From positions 620,001 through 684,000 of the forward strand of contig NZ_CP060394.1 of NCBI RefSeq assembly GCF_014274465.1: a stretch of 64,000 bases of DNA, written 5' to 3'. Numbering within the stretch: position 1 is the first letter of the stretch; every line of letters starts with the position of its first letter. Source of the stretch: Alloacidobacterium dinghuense. GTDB taxonomy: Bacteria; Acidobacteriota; Terriglobia; Terriglobales; Acidobacteriaceae. The translations under genes and the position numbers were made by a program. Positions 34,891-43,315 of the stretch are shown here, one piece after another. The notes beneath the pieces are model-generated. The model did no database searches, was not told the origin of the DNA, and was given only the letters and a program-made list of their open reading frames with translations.

Positions 34891-35087
34891 AGCAGACCTC
34901 CCAGAGGAGCAGCAGGAATCAGAGCAAGCGCAAATGCCGGAGAGTTCGGACGAATTCCGACTCCCTTAAATGCTTGAAATCGAGTGTACTCCGGCAATTT
35001 GTTGTCATTCAATCGGAGACTTGGCCAGGTATCTCTTGGGTACAGGCACGGGTGGGCGTCACTCGGATGCTTCGCTACCGCTCAGGT

Positions 35088-37733
35088 TTATTCGGCTCTT
35101 AGCGCTTCCACCGGATTCACTGAGGCGGCGCGACGGGCCGGGATGTAGCTGGCAAGCAATGCCGATAGTCCGAGCAGAAGCGCTACGGCGGTGAGCGTGG
35201 GCACATCCCAGGAGTGGACGCCAAAGAGGAGCTTGCCCATCAAAGCCGTTAAGGCGAGGGAACCTGCGAGTCCGGCGAAGATGCCGAAGGTGATGAGCCA
35301 GGTGGCTTCTTTCAAGATGAGTTGGTAAACGGAACTGCGCTGCGCGCCGAGGGCCATGCGCACTCCGATTTCGCGCGTGCGCTGGCTTACTGAATAGGCG
35401 ATGACTCCGTAGAGGCCGACGACGCTGAGCAGGAGGGCCAGGATGGCGAAGCCTCCGACGAGCCACGCAGACGAGCGGTGAAGGTAAGCGGTTTCGGAAT
35501 CGCTGATTTGCTGCTCCATGGTGAGTTCGTTGCGAACGCCGATGTTCGGGTCAATCTCGTGGATGACCTTGACGAGGGCGGGGAGCATGGACTTTGGGTC
35601 CTGCGCCGTACGAACGACGACTTCGAAGTCGTCATCGGTGGATTGCACGAAGGGATAATAAACAGCTGGGCGTATCTCTTGATCGAGGCCACCTTCCCGG
35701 ATGTCGTCGACTACGCCGACAATTTGCCGCAGGGACTTCGGTGAGAGTTCGGTGTCGCCGATCATTTTGCCGATGGGGTCTTCATTGGGGAAGAATTGTT
35801 TCGCGAGTGTCTGGTTAATGATGATGGCGGGTGTCGACGAAGCGTCGTCGGCCTCGGTGTAGAAGCGGCCGCGGATCAATCGCGCCTGGATGGTCTTGAA
35901 GTAGTCGGTGCTGACAGAGCGCTCGGGCGCGTCGTTGTGCTCTCCGTGAAAGGGATGACCCTGAACCCGGAACCACGTTGTATCGCAGTTGCAGGTGACT
36001 GGAGGATCGCTGGTGTGGCTTGCGATGACGACTCCTGGCATCGAGGCGATGCTGTCGAGCACACGCTTTGAAAGCGCGATAGATTGTGGCGGCTTTTCAT
36101 AGTTCGCGTTGGGAGCGGAGATCTCGAACAGGGCCAGGTGGTCTGGGTTGAAATTGAGGTTCACGTGGAGTAGACGGTAGAAGCTTTTGCCGAGCAGACC
36201 GGCTCCGGCAAGGAGCACCACCGCGATGGCCAGTTCCAATGCGACGAGGTTTGAGCCGAGACGTTTCCAGGTTGTGCCAGCAGCGCTGCGGCCGCCTTCA
36301 GCGAGATCTTCGCGGAGATTTGCAATGGAGAGACGCAAGGCTGGAGTGAGGGAGAAGATTGCGGCTGAAAATATTCCGAGAGCGGCGGCGAAAGCGAGTA
36401 CACGTGGGTTGAGGCCGATGCTTTGGAGATAGGGCATGCGCAGCAGCATGTCGGAAGGGATGAGTTTGAGCAGCAGTTGAATCGCACCGTAAGCCATAGC
36501 CAGGCCGCAGATCATAGAGGCGGCGACCAGCACGATTCCTTCGGTGATGAACTGACGGATCAGGCGCGCAGGCGATGCGCCGAGTGCTCCGCGAACAGCC
36601 ATTTCACGCTTACGGTTTTCGGCGCGAACGAGAAGTAGGCTGGACACGTTGACGCAGGCGATGAGCAATAACAGGCCTGCTCCGCTGAGGAGAACCAGCA
36701 GGATCGGGCGGATATCGCCGACGATGGCGTCACTCAAAGACATGACCAACGCGCCCTGCCCGAGATTGGAGTCAGGGTATTGCTTCTCAAGCTGCGCAGC
36801 GATGGATTTCATGTTGGCCAGCGCGGTCTGGATCGAAACGCCATCGTTGAGGCGGGCGATACCGAAGAGGTTGTGGCAACTGCGCCGCTTTTCGCAGTTA
36901 TTTGGATCGTGAAGTGTTGTCCAGAACTCGGCTTCACCGCGCGGCGCGAAATGGAATTCCGGGGGCAGCACGCCGATGATGGTGTATGCGGCATCGTCGA
37001 GCATCAGGGATTTGCCTACGACGTCCTGGTTTCCTCCGAAGCGCTTCTGCCATGTGCTGTAGGCGAGCAGGGCGGTGCGCGGTGCGCCGGGAGTGTCATC
37101 GGCCTCGGTGAAAACGCGTCCCACTGCAGGAGATACGCCGAGAGTATGAAAGAAGCCGCCGGCGACGCGCGCGGCGGGAATCGTCTGTACTCCCGAAGGG
37201 CTTTTCCAGAGATAGCTTGCCCAGCCCCAGGCGTCGAAGGAGCTGAAGACCTTGTTGTCCTTTTTCCAGTCGAGATAGTCCTGATAGGAAAGATTGCAGT
37301 GCGGGCAGGCCGCTGAGGTTTCGTACACCCCGACGAGGCGAGATGGATTTTGATAGGGAAGCGGCTTGATCAGGGCGGCGTCAACGAAAGAGAAAATGGC
37401 CACACTGGCGGCGATTCCCATAGTGAGCACCATGATGGCGACACAGGCGAAGCCGGGGTTCTTGTGCAGTTGGCGGAGGGCGAAGCGGAAGTCCTGCCAA
37501 ACGCTCTCGATGCGAAAGCCGACGATCTCGTGGCTCTGTTCCTTCAATCGCACGTCATTGCCGAACTGGCGGCGTACTGCATGTTGTGCATCTGCCGCAG
37601 GCAAGCTATCAGACTGCATCTCTTGCCGGACCTGTTCGCGGTGGAAGTCCATCTCTTCGTCCAGCTCACGGTTGTAGTTGTCACGGCTTATAAGGATAAG
37701 GAGCTTGCGAAGGAAGAGCGTGATAGCTTGCAT
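35088..37733 (-). CDS. ADOP family FtsX-like permease, intact
   Basis: An 881-aa protein with the full ADOP layout: a permease prefix (1-85, RKLLILISRDNYNRELDEEM), first transmembrane helix (about 95-120, CVAIMVLTMGIAASVAIFSF), MacB-type periplasmic domain (130-320), first FtsX membrane core (about 345-490), second helix (about 500-525), second periplasmic domain (to about 760) and a second FtsX core ending NPVEALRAE. These duplicated permeases lack an ATPase gene next door and their transport role is unknown. No PadR or BlaI gene is adjacent, but an inverted repeat lies in its promoter. Confidence 0.93.
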   Translation of the reverse strand: MQAITLFLRKLLILISRDNYNRELDEEMDFHREQVRQEMQSDSLPAADAQHAVRRQFGNDVRLKEQSHEIVGFRIESVWQDFRFALRQLHKNPGFACVAIMVLTMGIAASVAIFSFVDAALIKPLPYQNPSRLVGVYETSAACPHCNLSYQDYLDWKKDNKVFSSFDAWGWASYLWKSPSGVQTIPAARVAGGFFHTLGVSPAVGRVFTEADDTPGAPRTALLAYSTWQKRFGGNQDVVGKSLMLDDAAYTIIGVLPPEFHFAPRGEAEFWTTLHDPNNCEKRRSCHNLFGIARLNDGVSIQTALANMKSIAAQLEKQYPDSNLGQGALVMSLSDAIVGDIRPILLVLLSGAGLLLLIACVNVSSLLLVRAENRKREMAVRGALGASPARLIRQFITEGIVLVAASMICGLAMAYGAIQLLLKLIPSDMLLRMPYLQSIGLNPRVLAFAAALGIFSAAIFSLTPALRLSIANLREDLAEGGRSAAGTTWKRLGSNLVALELAIAVVLLAGAGLLGKSFYRLLHVNLNFNPDHLALFEISAPNANYEKPPQSIALSKRVLDSIASMPGVVIASHTSDPPVTCNCDTTWFRVQGHPFHGEHNDAPERSVSTDYFKTIQARLIRGRFYTEADDASSTPAIIINQTLAKQFFPNEDPIGKMIGDTELSPKSLRQIVGVVDDIREGGLDQEIRPAVYYPFVQSTDDDFEVVVRTAQDPKSMLPALVKVIHEIDPNIGVRNELTMEQQISDSETAYLHRSSAWLVGGFAILALLLSVVGLYGVIAYSVSQRTREIGVRMALGAQRSSVYQLILKEATWLITFGIFAGLAGSLALTALMGKLLFGVHSWDVPTLTAVALLLGLSALLASYIPARRAASVNPVEALRAE

Positions 37734-37786
37734 GGTTTCCGCCTGTTTTGAAGGAGATACGTCCGGAGATTGGGTTGTGTTCCCAC

Positions 37787-37836
37787 TATCTACGATCTGG
37801 CTCGTAGATATAGTTTATCTATGGATAGATTGTCAA
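37787..37836 (-). promoter_or_regulatory. Promoter and operator of the ADOP permease
   Basis: On the minus strand TTGACA (37836-37831) is followed after 17-18 bp by a TATATC-like -10 element. Immediately downstream is an inverted repeat with 9-bp arms TATCTACGA and TCGTAGATA and a 6-bp spacer (37787-37810). A second short inverted repeat TCTAT/ATAGA lies between -35 and -10. Confidence 0.65.
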
Positions 37837-37859
37837 CGGCGGTTCGAGGCAAGAGCTCT

Positions 37860-38990
37860 TCAGCGAAAGAGATGTGGTACGAATCGGCTAGTATTCGTGG
37901 TGATGTAACCGCTTGATTCACGGATGCCAATGCCCGCCGGTTCGCCGTCGATGAGCCAGCTTCCGATGGCGGCATGTGTGCTGCCGCATGAAGCCAACTC
38001 GGCGTATTGCTGATAGATGAAGGGGTCCTTGGTGTGGGCGCCGGAGGTGGATTCCATGGTGATGCCGCTGAGTGACACGGTCACGTTCGCGCCTTCACGT
38101 CCGAAGAATGGCTTGCGTACCCACGACTGCAGATCGCGCGGGCCATCGAGGAAGGTTGGCAGGAGCAGTTCGTGGCCTGGGAAGAGTTCCCAGAGAATGG
38201 CGAGCAGGGCCTTGTTCGACCAGAGCATTTTCCAGATGGGCTCAATCCATTGAGTCTGGCGCATCGTGGAAAGCGCGTGCGGGCCGAAGGAATCGTTGAG
38301 CAGCGATTCCCATGGATAGAGTTTGAAGATCGTGCGGATGGGCTTACGGTCCAGATCGACAAAACTATAGGTCGATGCCTGCCAGCCGATGTCGTGCATG
38401 GTGATGGAAATCGTCTGCAGTCCGGCCTGGTGTGCCGTGTCGCGCAGGTATTCGACTGTGATCCGGTCCTCTTCTACAGGCTCAGAACCGAAGTAAACGG
38501 GCTGGGAGATGTAGGGAACCAGATCGAGCCATTTGGCGATGAGCTTTTCGTGGAGGGAGTTGAACTGGTCGGCCTGGGCATGGCCGTCCTGGAGCCAGTA
38601 CCATTGCGTGACGGCGGCTTCTACGAGGGATGTTGGCGTGTCGGCGTTGTATTCGAGGAGTTTGAGATGGTTTCCGTCGTAGGCGAGATCGATGCGTCCA
38701 TAGAGGGCGGGAGGTTCCTGCTGCCATGCCTGCACGATGTGCGGAATGGCTTTGGCGGGAATCCCCATCTCCGCGAAGCGGTTCTTTTCGATGATGTGGT
38801 CGCCCGCAGCAAGGCATAAACGTTGGACTTCGCTGGTCGCGGCTTCGATGCGGTCTACTTCAGCGGATGAGAGTTCCCAGTATGCGGATTCATCCCAATA
38901 GGGATTGCCTTCAAGCGAGTGGTATGTGAGCCCGGTCTGCTCGACGCGCTTCTGCCAGTCCTGGCGGGGCTGGATGGAGTGACGCTGCAT
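37860..38990 (-). CDS. Glutathionylspermidine synthase family protein (YgiC-like)
   Basis: A 376-aa ATP-grasp type ligase of the glutathionylspermidine synthetase C-terminal domain family, without the amidase domain of E. coli Gsp. Blocks seen are YDGNHLKLLEYNADTPTSLV, PVYFGSEPVEED and the C-terminal KPFFGREGANVTV and AIGSWLIDGEPAGIGIRES. Proteins of this short form (YgiC, YjfC) have unknown substrates. It starts at the stop of a lipoprotein gene (TAATG overlap), an arrangement matching the ygiB-ygiC pair of enterobacteria. Confidence 0.88.
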   Translation of the reverse strand: MQRHSIQPRQDWQKRVEQTGLTYHSLEGNPYWDESAYWELSSAEVDRIEAATSEVQRLCLAAGDHIIEKNRFAEMGIPAKAIPHIVQAWQQEPPALYGRIDLAYDGNHLKLLEYNADTPTSLVEAAVTQWYWLQDGHAQADQFNSLHEKLIAKWLDLVPYISQPVYFGSEPVEEDRITVEYLRDTAHQAGLQTISITMHDIGWQASTYSFVDLDRKPIRTIFKLYPWESLLNDSFGPHALSTMRQTQWIEPIWKMLWSNKALLAILWELFPGHELLLPTFLDGPRDLQSWVRKPFFGREGANVTVSLSGITMESTSGAHTKDPFIYQQYAELASCGSTHAAIGSWLIDGEPAGIGIRESSGYITTNTSRFVPHLFR

Positions 38991-39325
38991 TATTCGCCGC
39001 CGCCTTCGCCTCCGCCGGCATGACCGAATCCGCCGCGGGCTACCGCCTCTTCACCAGAGACGACGTGGGCTCCTGCTTCCGGGGCGGCGCTTCCTCCAAC
39101 GACGGTATCGCCGACGCGTCCTCCACTCGAACCCCCATAGAGAAAGTGGGCTCCTCCAGAGCCATGGCCTGTTCGCTGTTCGCAGTTGGAGTCCGGCACG
39201 ATGTGGCCCTGAGCATCGACACAGTTGCGGACCTCGACGGGGCGATTGTCACAGGCTGTGGTGGAAAGGGCGAGGGCAGTGAGTAGCGTGAGTGGAACGT
39301 CTTTCGAGCGGCGCATCTGGTGCAT
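38990..39325 (-). CDS. YgiB-like small lipoprotein
   Basis: A 111-aa protein with a lipoprotein-type signal, LTLLTALALSTTAC, whose Cys25 would be lipidated, followed by CVDAQGHIVPDSNCEQ and a Gly/Ser-rich low-complexity tail. Two further Cys residues could form a disulfide. Position and pattern match YgiB (DUF1190), the partner of YgiC. It lies immediately upstream of the ligase on the same strand and is co-transcribed. Confidence 0.75.
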   Translation of the reverse strand: MHQMRRSKDVPLTLLTALALSTTACDNRPVEVRNCVDAQGHIVPDSNCEQRTGHGSGGAHFLYGGSSGGRVGDTVVGGSAAPEAGAHVVSGEEAVARGGFGHAGGGEGGGE

Positions 39326-39367
39326 TTATGGTGCCGAAAGGCATGTCCGCTTGCAAGGTAAAAATGC

Positions 39368-40297
39368 TCACTGCTTCAGCAGGCTTTTGGCGATGAAGAG
39401 CGCGTTGGCCGGACGTTCTGCAAGGCGGCGCATGAAATAGGGATACCATTCGGTGCCGAAGGGGACGTAAACACGGGTGTTGTAGCCGTCGTGAACGAGG
39501 GACTTCTGGAGGTCACGGCGGATGCCGTAGAGCATCTGAAATTCGAAGGTCTTTGGGTCGATGTTGTTTTCGCGAACGAACTTCCTGGTGGCGGAGATCA
39601 TGTCCTCGTCGTGAGTGGCGATGCCGTGATAGATGCCACTGGTGAGAAGCTGGTGCGTCAGCTTGACGAAGTTGGCGTCGACGTCTTTCTTTTCCGGGAA
39701 GGCGAGATTGGATGGCTCCTTGTAAGCGCCTTTGCAGAGGCGAATGCGGATGCCATCGCCGGTTAGCGTGCGGATATCTTCTTGGCTGCGGTGAAGATAG
39801 GCCTGAATCACGATACCGACATGGCCCCGGTTTCCGGGTTTGGCGTGGAGGCGGCGGACCATATCTATGGTCGCCTTGGTGTATTCGCTGCCTTCCATAT
39901 CGACGCGGACGAAGGTGTTGGCGGCGACGGCGTGGTCGACCAGCCCAGAGACGATCTCCTCGGCGAGTCCGGGGTCGAGATCCATACCCATCTGGGTGAG
40001 CTTTACGCTGACATTGGCGTTCATGGTCGGGCGGGTCTGGATGGCGTCGAGTAGGCGGTGATAGATGTCGGCTGAGTGGCGGGCCTCGTTGGGGGTGGTG
40101 ACGTTCTCGCCCAGACTGTCGAGGGTGGAGGCGATGCCGAGCCGCTGGAGGGCTTCCGCAGCATGGACTACCTCATCCAGGGTCATGCCGGCGACGAAGC
40201 GCGAGGACATGCGACGGCCTAGTTGTGACCGTTCGGAGAAGGTTCTGAGGGCGGCATTGCGGGAGAGGGCGATAAAGGCAGAGCGGAGAATCGGCAT
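39368..40297 (-). CDS. Proline dehydrogenase
   Basis: A 309-aa FAD-dependent enzyme that oxidises proline to pyrroline-5-carboxylate. It is the stand-alone PRODH form, not fused to the second dehydrogenase as in PutA. The TIM-barrel blocks NVSVKLTQMG, FVRVDMEGSEYT, IQAYLHRSQED, RIRLCKGAYKEP and the C-terminal RVYVPFGTEWYPYFMRRLAE are present; the last contacts FAD and substrate. Length is normal. No P5C dehydrogenase is adjacent. It may also act on hydroxyproline. Confidence 0.93.
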   Translation of the reverse strand: MPILRSAFIALSRNAALRTFSERSQLGRRMSSRFVAGMTLDEVVHAAEALQRLGIASTLDSLGENVTTPNEARHSADIYHRLLDAIQTRPTMNANVSVKLTQMGMDLDPGLAEEIVSGLVDHAVAANTFVRVDMEGSEYTKATIDMVRRLHAKPGNRGHVGIVIQAYLHRSQEDIRTLTGDGIRIRLCKGAYKEPSNLAFPEKKDVDANFVKLTHQLLTSGIYHGIATHDEDMISATRKFVRENNIDPKTFEFQMLYGIRRDLQKSLVHDGYNTRVYVPFGTEWYPYFMRRLAERPANALFIAKSLLKQ

Positions 40298-40594
40298 ATT
40301 TTTCTATGAAAATGGGCGAACTTTTCATTTTCGCATACGAAATATAGGCGTAGGATAGTAATGCGGATTGAAATTCGTCCCCAGGTCTTTAGAGTTTTCC
40401 AAGAACAAAATCTCGTGAAGCTATTACCGAGATTAGTAACCGACGCTCCCTTGTGCGCATCTTAACGTTGTAGGCCAATTTTTTAGAAATGATATGAGAG
40501 CTGGGGACGTTCTCCGGTACTTTGCTTAAAAAGCACAGGAAGTCATGTCAGCACCTGAACGGCAGAACCGTTGCAGGCGCAGTGGAGAATTCAA
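40298..40594. other. Intergenic stretch between divergent genes
   Basis: 297 bp with AT-rich patches (CATTTTCGCATACGAAATAT near 40327) that could hold promoters for the proline dehydrogenase and the small zinc protein. No gene or clear operator seen. Confidence 0.4.
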
Positions 40595-40864
40595 ATGGTG
40601 AGCAACTGCGCGAATCCTCAATGTGCCAAGCCCCTGCATTACCTGAGGGACGGGCGAGTCTTCGTATTTGAGTTGCAGGACAAGTCGGATAAGCGGGGTC
40701 ACCACCTCGAACATTACTGGTTGTGTGGCGACTGCTCGCAGCGATTCCTTGTTGAATATGAGGCAAAAAACGGCGTTCGGCTTGCGCCAAGGCAATCGCT
40801 CAATAAGTTCGTTGTCAAAAATACGGTCGAAGAACGGTCGCGGCCTGTAGTCTTGGCTTCGTAA
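40595..40864 (+). CDS. Small zinc-ribbon protein, function unknown
   Basis: An 89-aa protein with two CxxC-type pairs: NCANPQCAKP near residues 4-9 and YWLCGDCSQRF near 43-53. The linker LHYLRDGRVFVFELQDK folds as strands. The layout is that of a small rubredoxin-like or zinc-ribbon adaptor. ATG 40595 has GGAGA 6 bases upstream; a frame extending to 40571 is less likely. It is monocistronic with a terminator downstream. Confidence 0.75.
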   Translation: MVSNCANPQCAKPLHYLRDGRVFVFELQDKSDKRGHHLEHYWLCGDCSQRFLVEYEAKNGVRLAPRQSLNKFVVKNTVEERSRPVVLAS

Positions 40865-40883
40865 GCGAGATTTTTTACTAATG

Positions 40884-40910
40884 AAAGGCGCCCTTTATCG
40901 GGCGCCTTTT
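40884..40910. terminator. Bidirectional terminator between convergent genes
   Basis: Stem AAAGGCGCCC/GGGCGCCTTT, 6-base loop, T-run following. The hairpin overlaps the stop codon of the minus-strand glycosyltransferase. Confidence 0.9.
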
Positions 40911-41704
40911 GTTTGGGCATTTGCCGCCAGCTTGGAGCCGGCAGCTGCCGGGTCCAGTTCCTTTACCGGCTTGCTGTAGACGCCGGTCAGCGCGTTCCAG
41001 CGCACGAAGACAAGTTCTTCCAGCATTTTGAGTCCGTCTCTGAGGTAACTGATACGAGATCGTTCGTCGTGTCCCCAGGTGACAGGAACCTCACGGATGG
41101 AATAGCCGCGCTTGATGGCGATGAAGAGAATTTCCGGGTCAAAGCCCCAGCGCTCGATCCTTTGCAATTGAAATACCGTCTGTGAGGCCTGACGGGTGAA
41201 GGCTTTGAAGCCGCATTGGGTGTCGGCGAAAGGCAACGCCATGACCATGCGCGTAACGGCATTGAAGCATCTCCCAAAAAAACGCCGGTAAAGCGGTTGC
41301 CTGAGGGTCTGCCGTTTGACTTCAAGCCAGCGCGAGCCGATGGCTATGTCAGCGCCTGCGCGAATGGCGGCGAAGAGCTGTTCCGCCTCTTCGATTGGCG
41401 AAGAAAGGTCGGCATCGGTAAACATGACAATCTCACCTGTTGCTTGCAACATGCCGTTGCGCACGCTGTAACCTTTGCCGCAGTTTTTGGGGTTGTTGAT
41501 CAGGCGCACGAACGGATCTTTGGCTGCAAAGCTTTCTATGATTGAGGCGGTATTGTCGCTGGAACCGTCATTGACAACCAGCACTTCGGCATTCCAGCCA
41601 CGGGCATGAACGCACTCGAGGACCCGCTCCAGCGTGTGTCCAATGCGTGCTTTTTCGTTGTAGGCAGGAATAACGATACTGTAATTCGGATTCACCCTGA
41701 GCAC
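40895..41704 (-). CDS. Family 2 glycosyltransferase, dolichyl-phosphate glucosyltransferase-like
   Basis: A 269-aa GT2 enzyme: SIVIPAYNEKARIGHTLERV, VLVVNDGSSDNT, then VMFTDADLSSPIEEAEQL, which is the DXD region, and CGFKAFTRQ and REVPVTWGHDERSR near the acceptor site. The DADLSSPIEE pattern fits the ALG5-like branch, which loads glucose onto a polyprenyl phosphate. GTG 41704 is the start, with AAGGA closely upstream. Single gene on this strand. Confidence 0.88.
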   Translation of the reverse strand: MLRVNPNYSIVIPAYNEKARIGHTLERVLECVHARGWNAEVLVVNDGSSDNTASIIESFAAKDPFVRLINNPKNCGKGYSVRNGMLQATGEIVMFTDADLSSPIEEAEQLFAAIRAGADIAIGSRWLEVKRQTLRQPLYRRFFGRCFNAVTRMVMALPFADTQCGFKAFTRQASQTVFQLQRIERWGFDPEILFIAIKRGYSIREVPVTWGHDERSRISYLRDGLKMLEELVFVRWNALTGVYSKPVKELDPAAAGSKLAANAQTKGAR

Positions 41705-41799
41705 TATGTCCTTGAGAGTTTCTCTTTAAGAGTCTCTCTTTAAATGATACGCTGCCTCGCGGAAGTGCTTTCCTGCCTTTAATTTCCTTTCGTGACGTT

Positions 41800-42111
41800 T
41801 TAACAGCCGCCCGCGATGGCGCCAATGATAAGAAAAGGCTCAACGCCCCGGGCGACGGAGTCAGGCAGGGGAGCATCGGGTGATTCGTGCGACAAATCCT
41901 CCTCGCAGGCGAAGAAACGGAGGAATGGGCGGCGCTGGAGCGTGTCGTGTTCGCGGATCGTTCCCTTGAGCATGGGATAGCGCGCTTCGACCGCGTCGAG
42001 GATAGAGCGTTGCGTGACCGGGCCTTCGACCTCGATCAGCACCTCGCTCCCCTCGATGTGTGCAAGCGTTCGCAGATGCTGTGGCAGTGCGACCCTGACC
42101 GGAGATGTCAT
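41800..42111 (-). CDS. MoaD/ThiS-like sulfur carrier ending Gly-Gly-Cys
   Basis: A 103-aa ubiquitin-fold protein. It begins [20 protein letters not shown], has [18 protein letters not shown] in the middle, and ends [11 protein letters not shown]. Sulfur carriers expose Gly-Gly for adenylation and thiocarboxylation; here one Cys follows the pair (TGT before TAA). Some carriers, such as QbsE, are made with extra residues that a JAMM peptidase removes. Its start overlaps the stop of the BNR-repeat gene by 4 bp, so the two are made together. Confidence 0.85.
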   Translation of the reverse strand: MTSPVRVALPQHLRTLAHIEGSEVLIEVEGPVTQRSILDAVEARYPMLKGTIREHDTLQRRPFLRFFACEEDLSHESPDAPLPDSVARGVEPFLIIGAIAGGC

Positions 42112-43286
42112 GGCAGCGTCTGCACCTCAACCGAGAGCACTGCGGGAAGGTCGCGCACGATGGGCTTCCAGGTATCTCCGTCATTTGTGGAGGCATATAC
42201 CTGCCCGCCCGTGGTTCCGAAGTAGATACCACAGTCATCGAGCTTGTCGACAGCCATGGCATCGCGCAGCACATTGACGTAGCAGTTTTCCTGCGGCAGG
42301 CCGTTGGTAAGCGGCTCCCATTCGTCGCCGCCGCTTCGGCTGCGATAGACGCGCAGCTTGCCGTCGAGGGGATAGTGTTCCGAGTCGCTCTTGATGGGGA
42401 CGACGTAGACTGTGTCCGGTTCGTGCGCATGCACGTCGATGGCGAAGCCGAAGTCAGTGGGCAGGTTGCCGCTGATCTCCTGCCAGGAGTCGCCGGCGTT
42501 GTCGCTGCGCATCACGTCCCAGTGCTTCTGCATAAAGAGTGTGCTGGGTTTCGTGGGGTTCATGGCGATGTGGTGGACGCAATGGCCCACCTCACAGTCC
42601 TGATCGGGAAGAAATTGCGAACGCAGGCCGCGATTGATAGGTTTCCAGGTTTTGCCGCCGTCGTCGGTACGGAAGGCTCCTGCGGCGGAGATGGCAATAT
42701 AGATGCGATTCGGATCGCTGGGATCGAGAATGATGGTGTGCAGGCACATGCCGCCTGCTCCGGGCTGCCATTTCGGGCCGGTGCCGTGGCCGCGCAGGCC
42801 GGACACCTCTTGCCACGAGTGCGCCCCGTCCGTCGAGCGGAACAGTGCCGCATCCTCCACGCCGGCATAGACCGTCTCCGCATCGGTCAGCGATGGCTCC
42901 AAGTGCCATACGCGCTTGAACTCCCATGGATGCTGTGTCCCGTCATAGAACTGGTGCGTGGTCAGCGGCGCACCAGTTTCCGTCGAGGTGTCATATACAA
43001 AGCGGTTGCTCTCGCCGATGGGCCAACCTTCCGGCGATTTCCCGATGCCGCCGCCCGGTGCGTACCATGTCTTCCCGCCGTCATCGGAGCACTGCAACAC
43101 CTGTCCGGACCAGCTGCTGGTCTGCGAGGCGTAAATACGGTCGGGATTCACTGGTGATCCCTTCAAGTGGTAGACCTCCCAGCCGGCAAAATGGGGGCCG
43201 CTGACGTCCCACTGCTCACGTTTGCCGTCTGAAGTGAGAATGAATGCCCCTTTTTTGGTGCCTACCAGTACACGCACTTTGCTCAT
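42108..43286 (-). CDS. WD40/YVTN/BNR-repeat protein (sialidase-like propeller)
   Basis: A 392-aa beta-propeller. Repeats carry BNR/Asp-box-like blocks such as [46 protein letters not shown] and [15 protein letters not shown]. It begins [20 protein letters not shown]. There is no signal peptide and no sialidase Arg triad was found, so it is a photosystem-stability- or sortilin-like propeller, not a proven sialidase. CGAGGAG lies 5 bases before ATG 43286. It is coupled to the MoaD-like gene. Pairing of these two families is familiar in acidobacteria, but its function is not known to me. Confidence 0.85.
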   Translation of the reverse strand: MSKVRVLVGTKKGAFILTSDGKREQWDVSGPHFAGWEVYHLKGSPVNPDRIYASQTSSWSGQVLQCSDDGGKTWYAPGGGIGKSPEGWPIGESNRFVYDTSTETGAPLTTHQFYDGTQHPWEFKRVWHLEPSLTDAETVYAGVEDAALFRSTDGAHSWQEVSGLRGHGTGPKWQPGAGGMCLHTIILDPSDPNRIYIAISAAGAFRTDDGGKTWKPINRGLRSQFLPDQDCEVGHCVHHIAMNPTKPSTLFMQKHWDVMRSDNAGDSWQEISGNLPTDFGFAIDVHAHEPDTVYVVPIKSDSEHYPLDGKLRVYRSRSGGDEWEPLTNGLPQENCYVNVLRDAMAVDKLDDCGIYFGTTGGQVYASTNDGDTWKPIVRDLPAVLSVEVQTLP

Positions 43287-43315
43287 GATGACTCCTCGAT
43301 GAATTTGTTCGACCT

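Noticed and set aside
42105-43157. 350-codon plus-strand frame
   Set aside because: Antisense to the BNR-repeat gene, whose repeats and ribosome site are clear; the plus product has no recognisable domain and reflects high-GC codon use.
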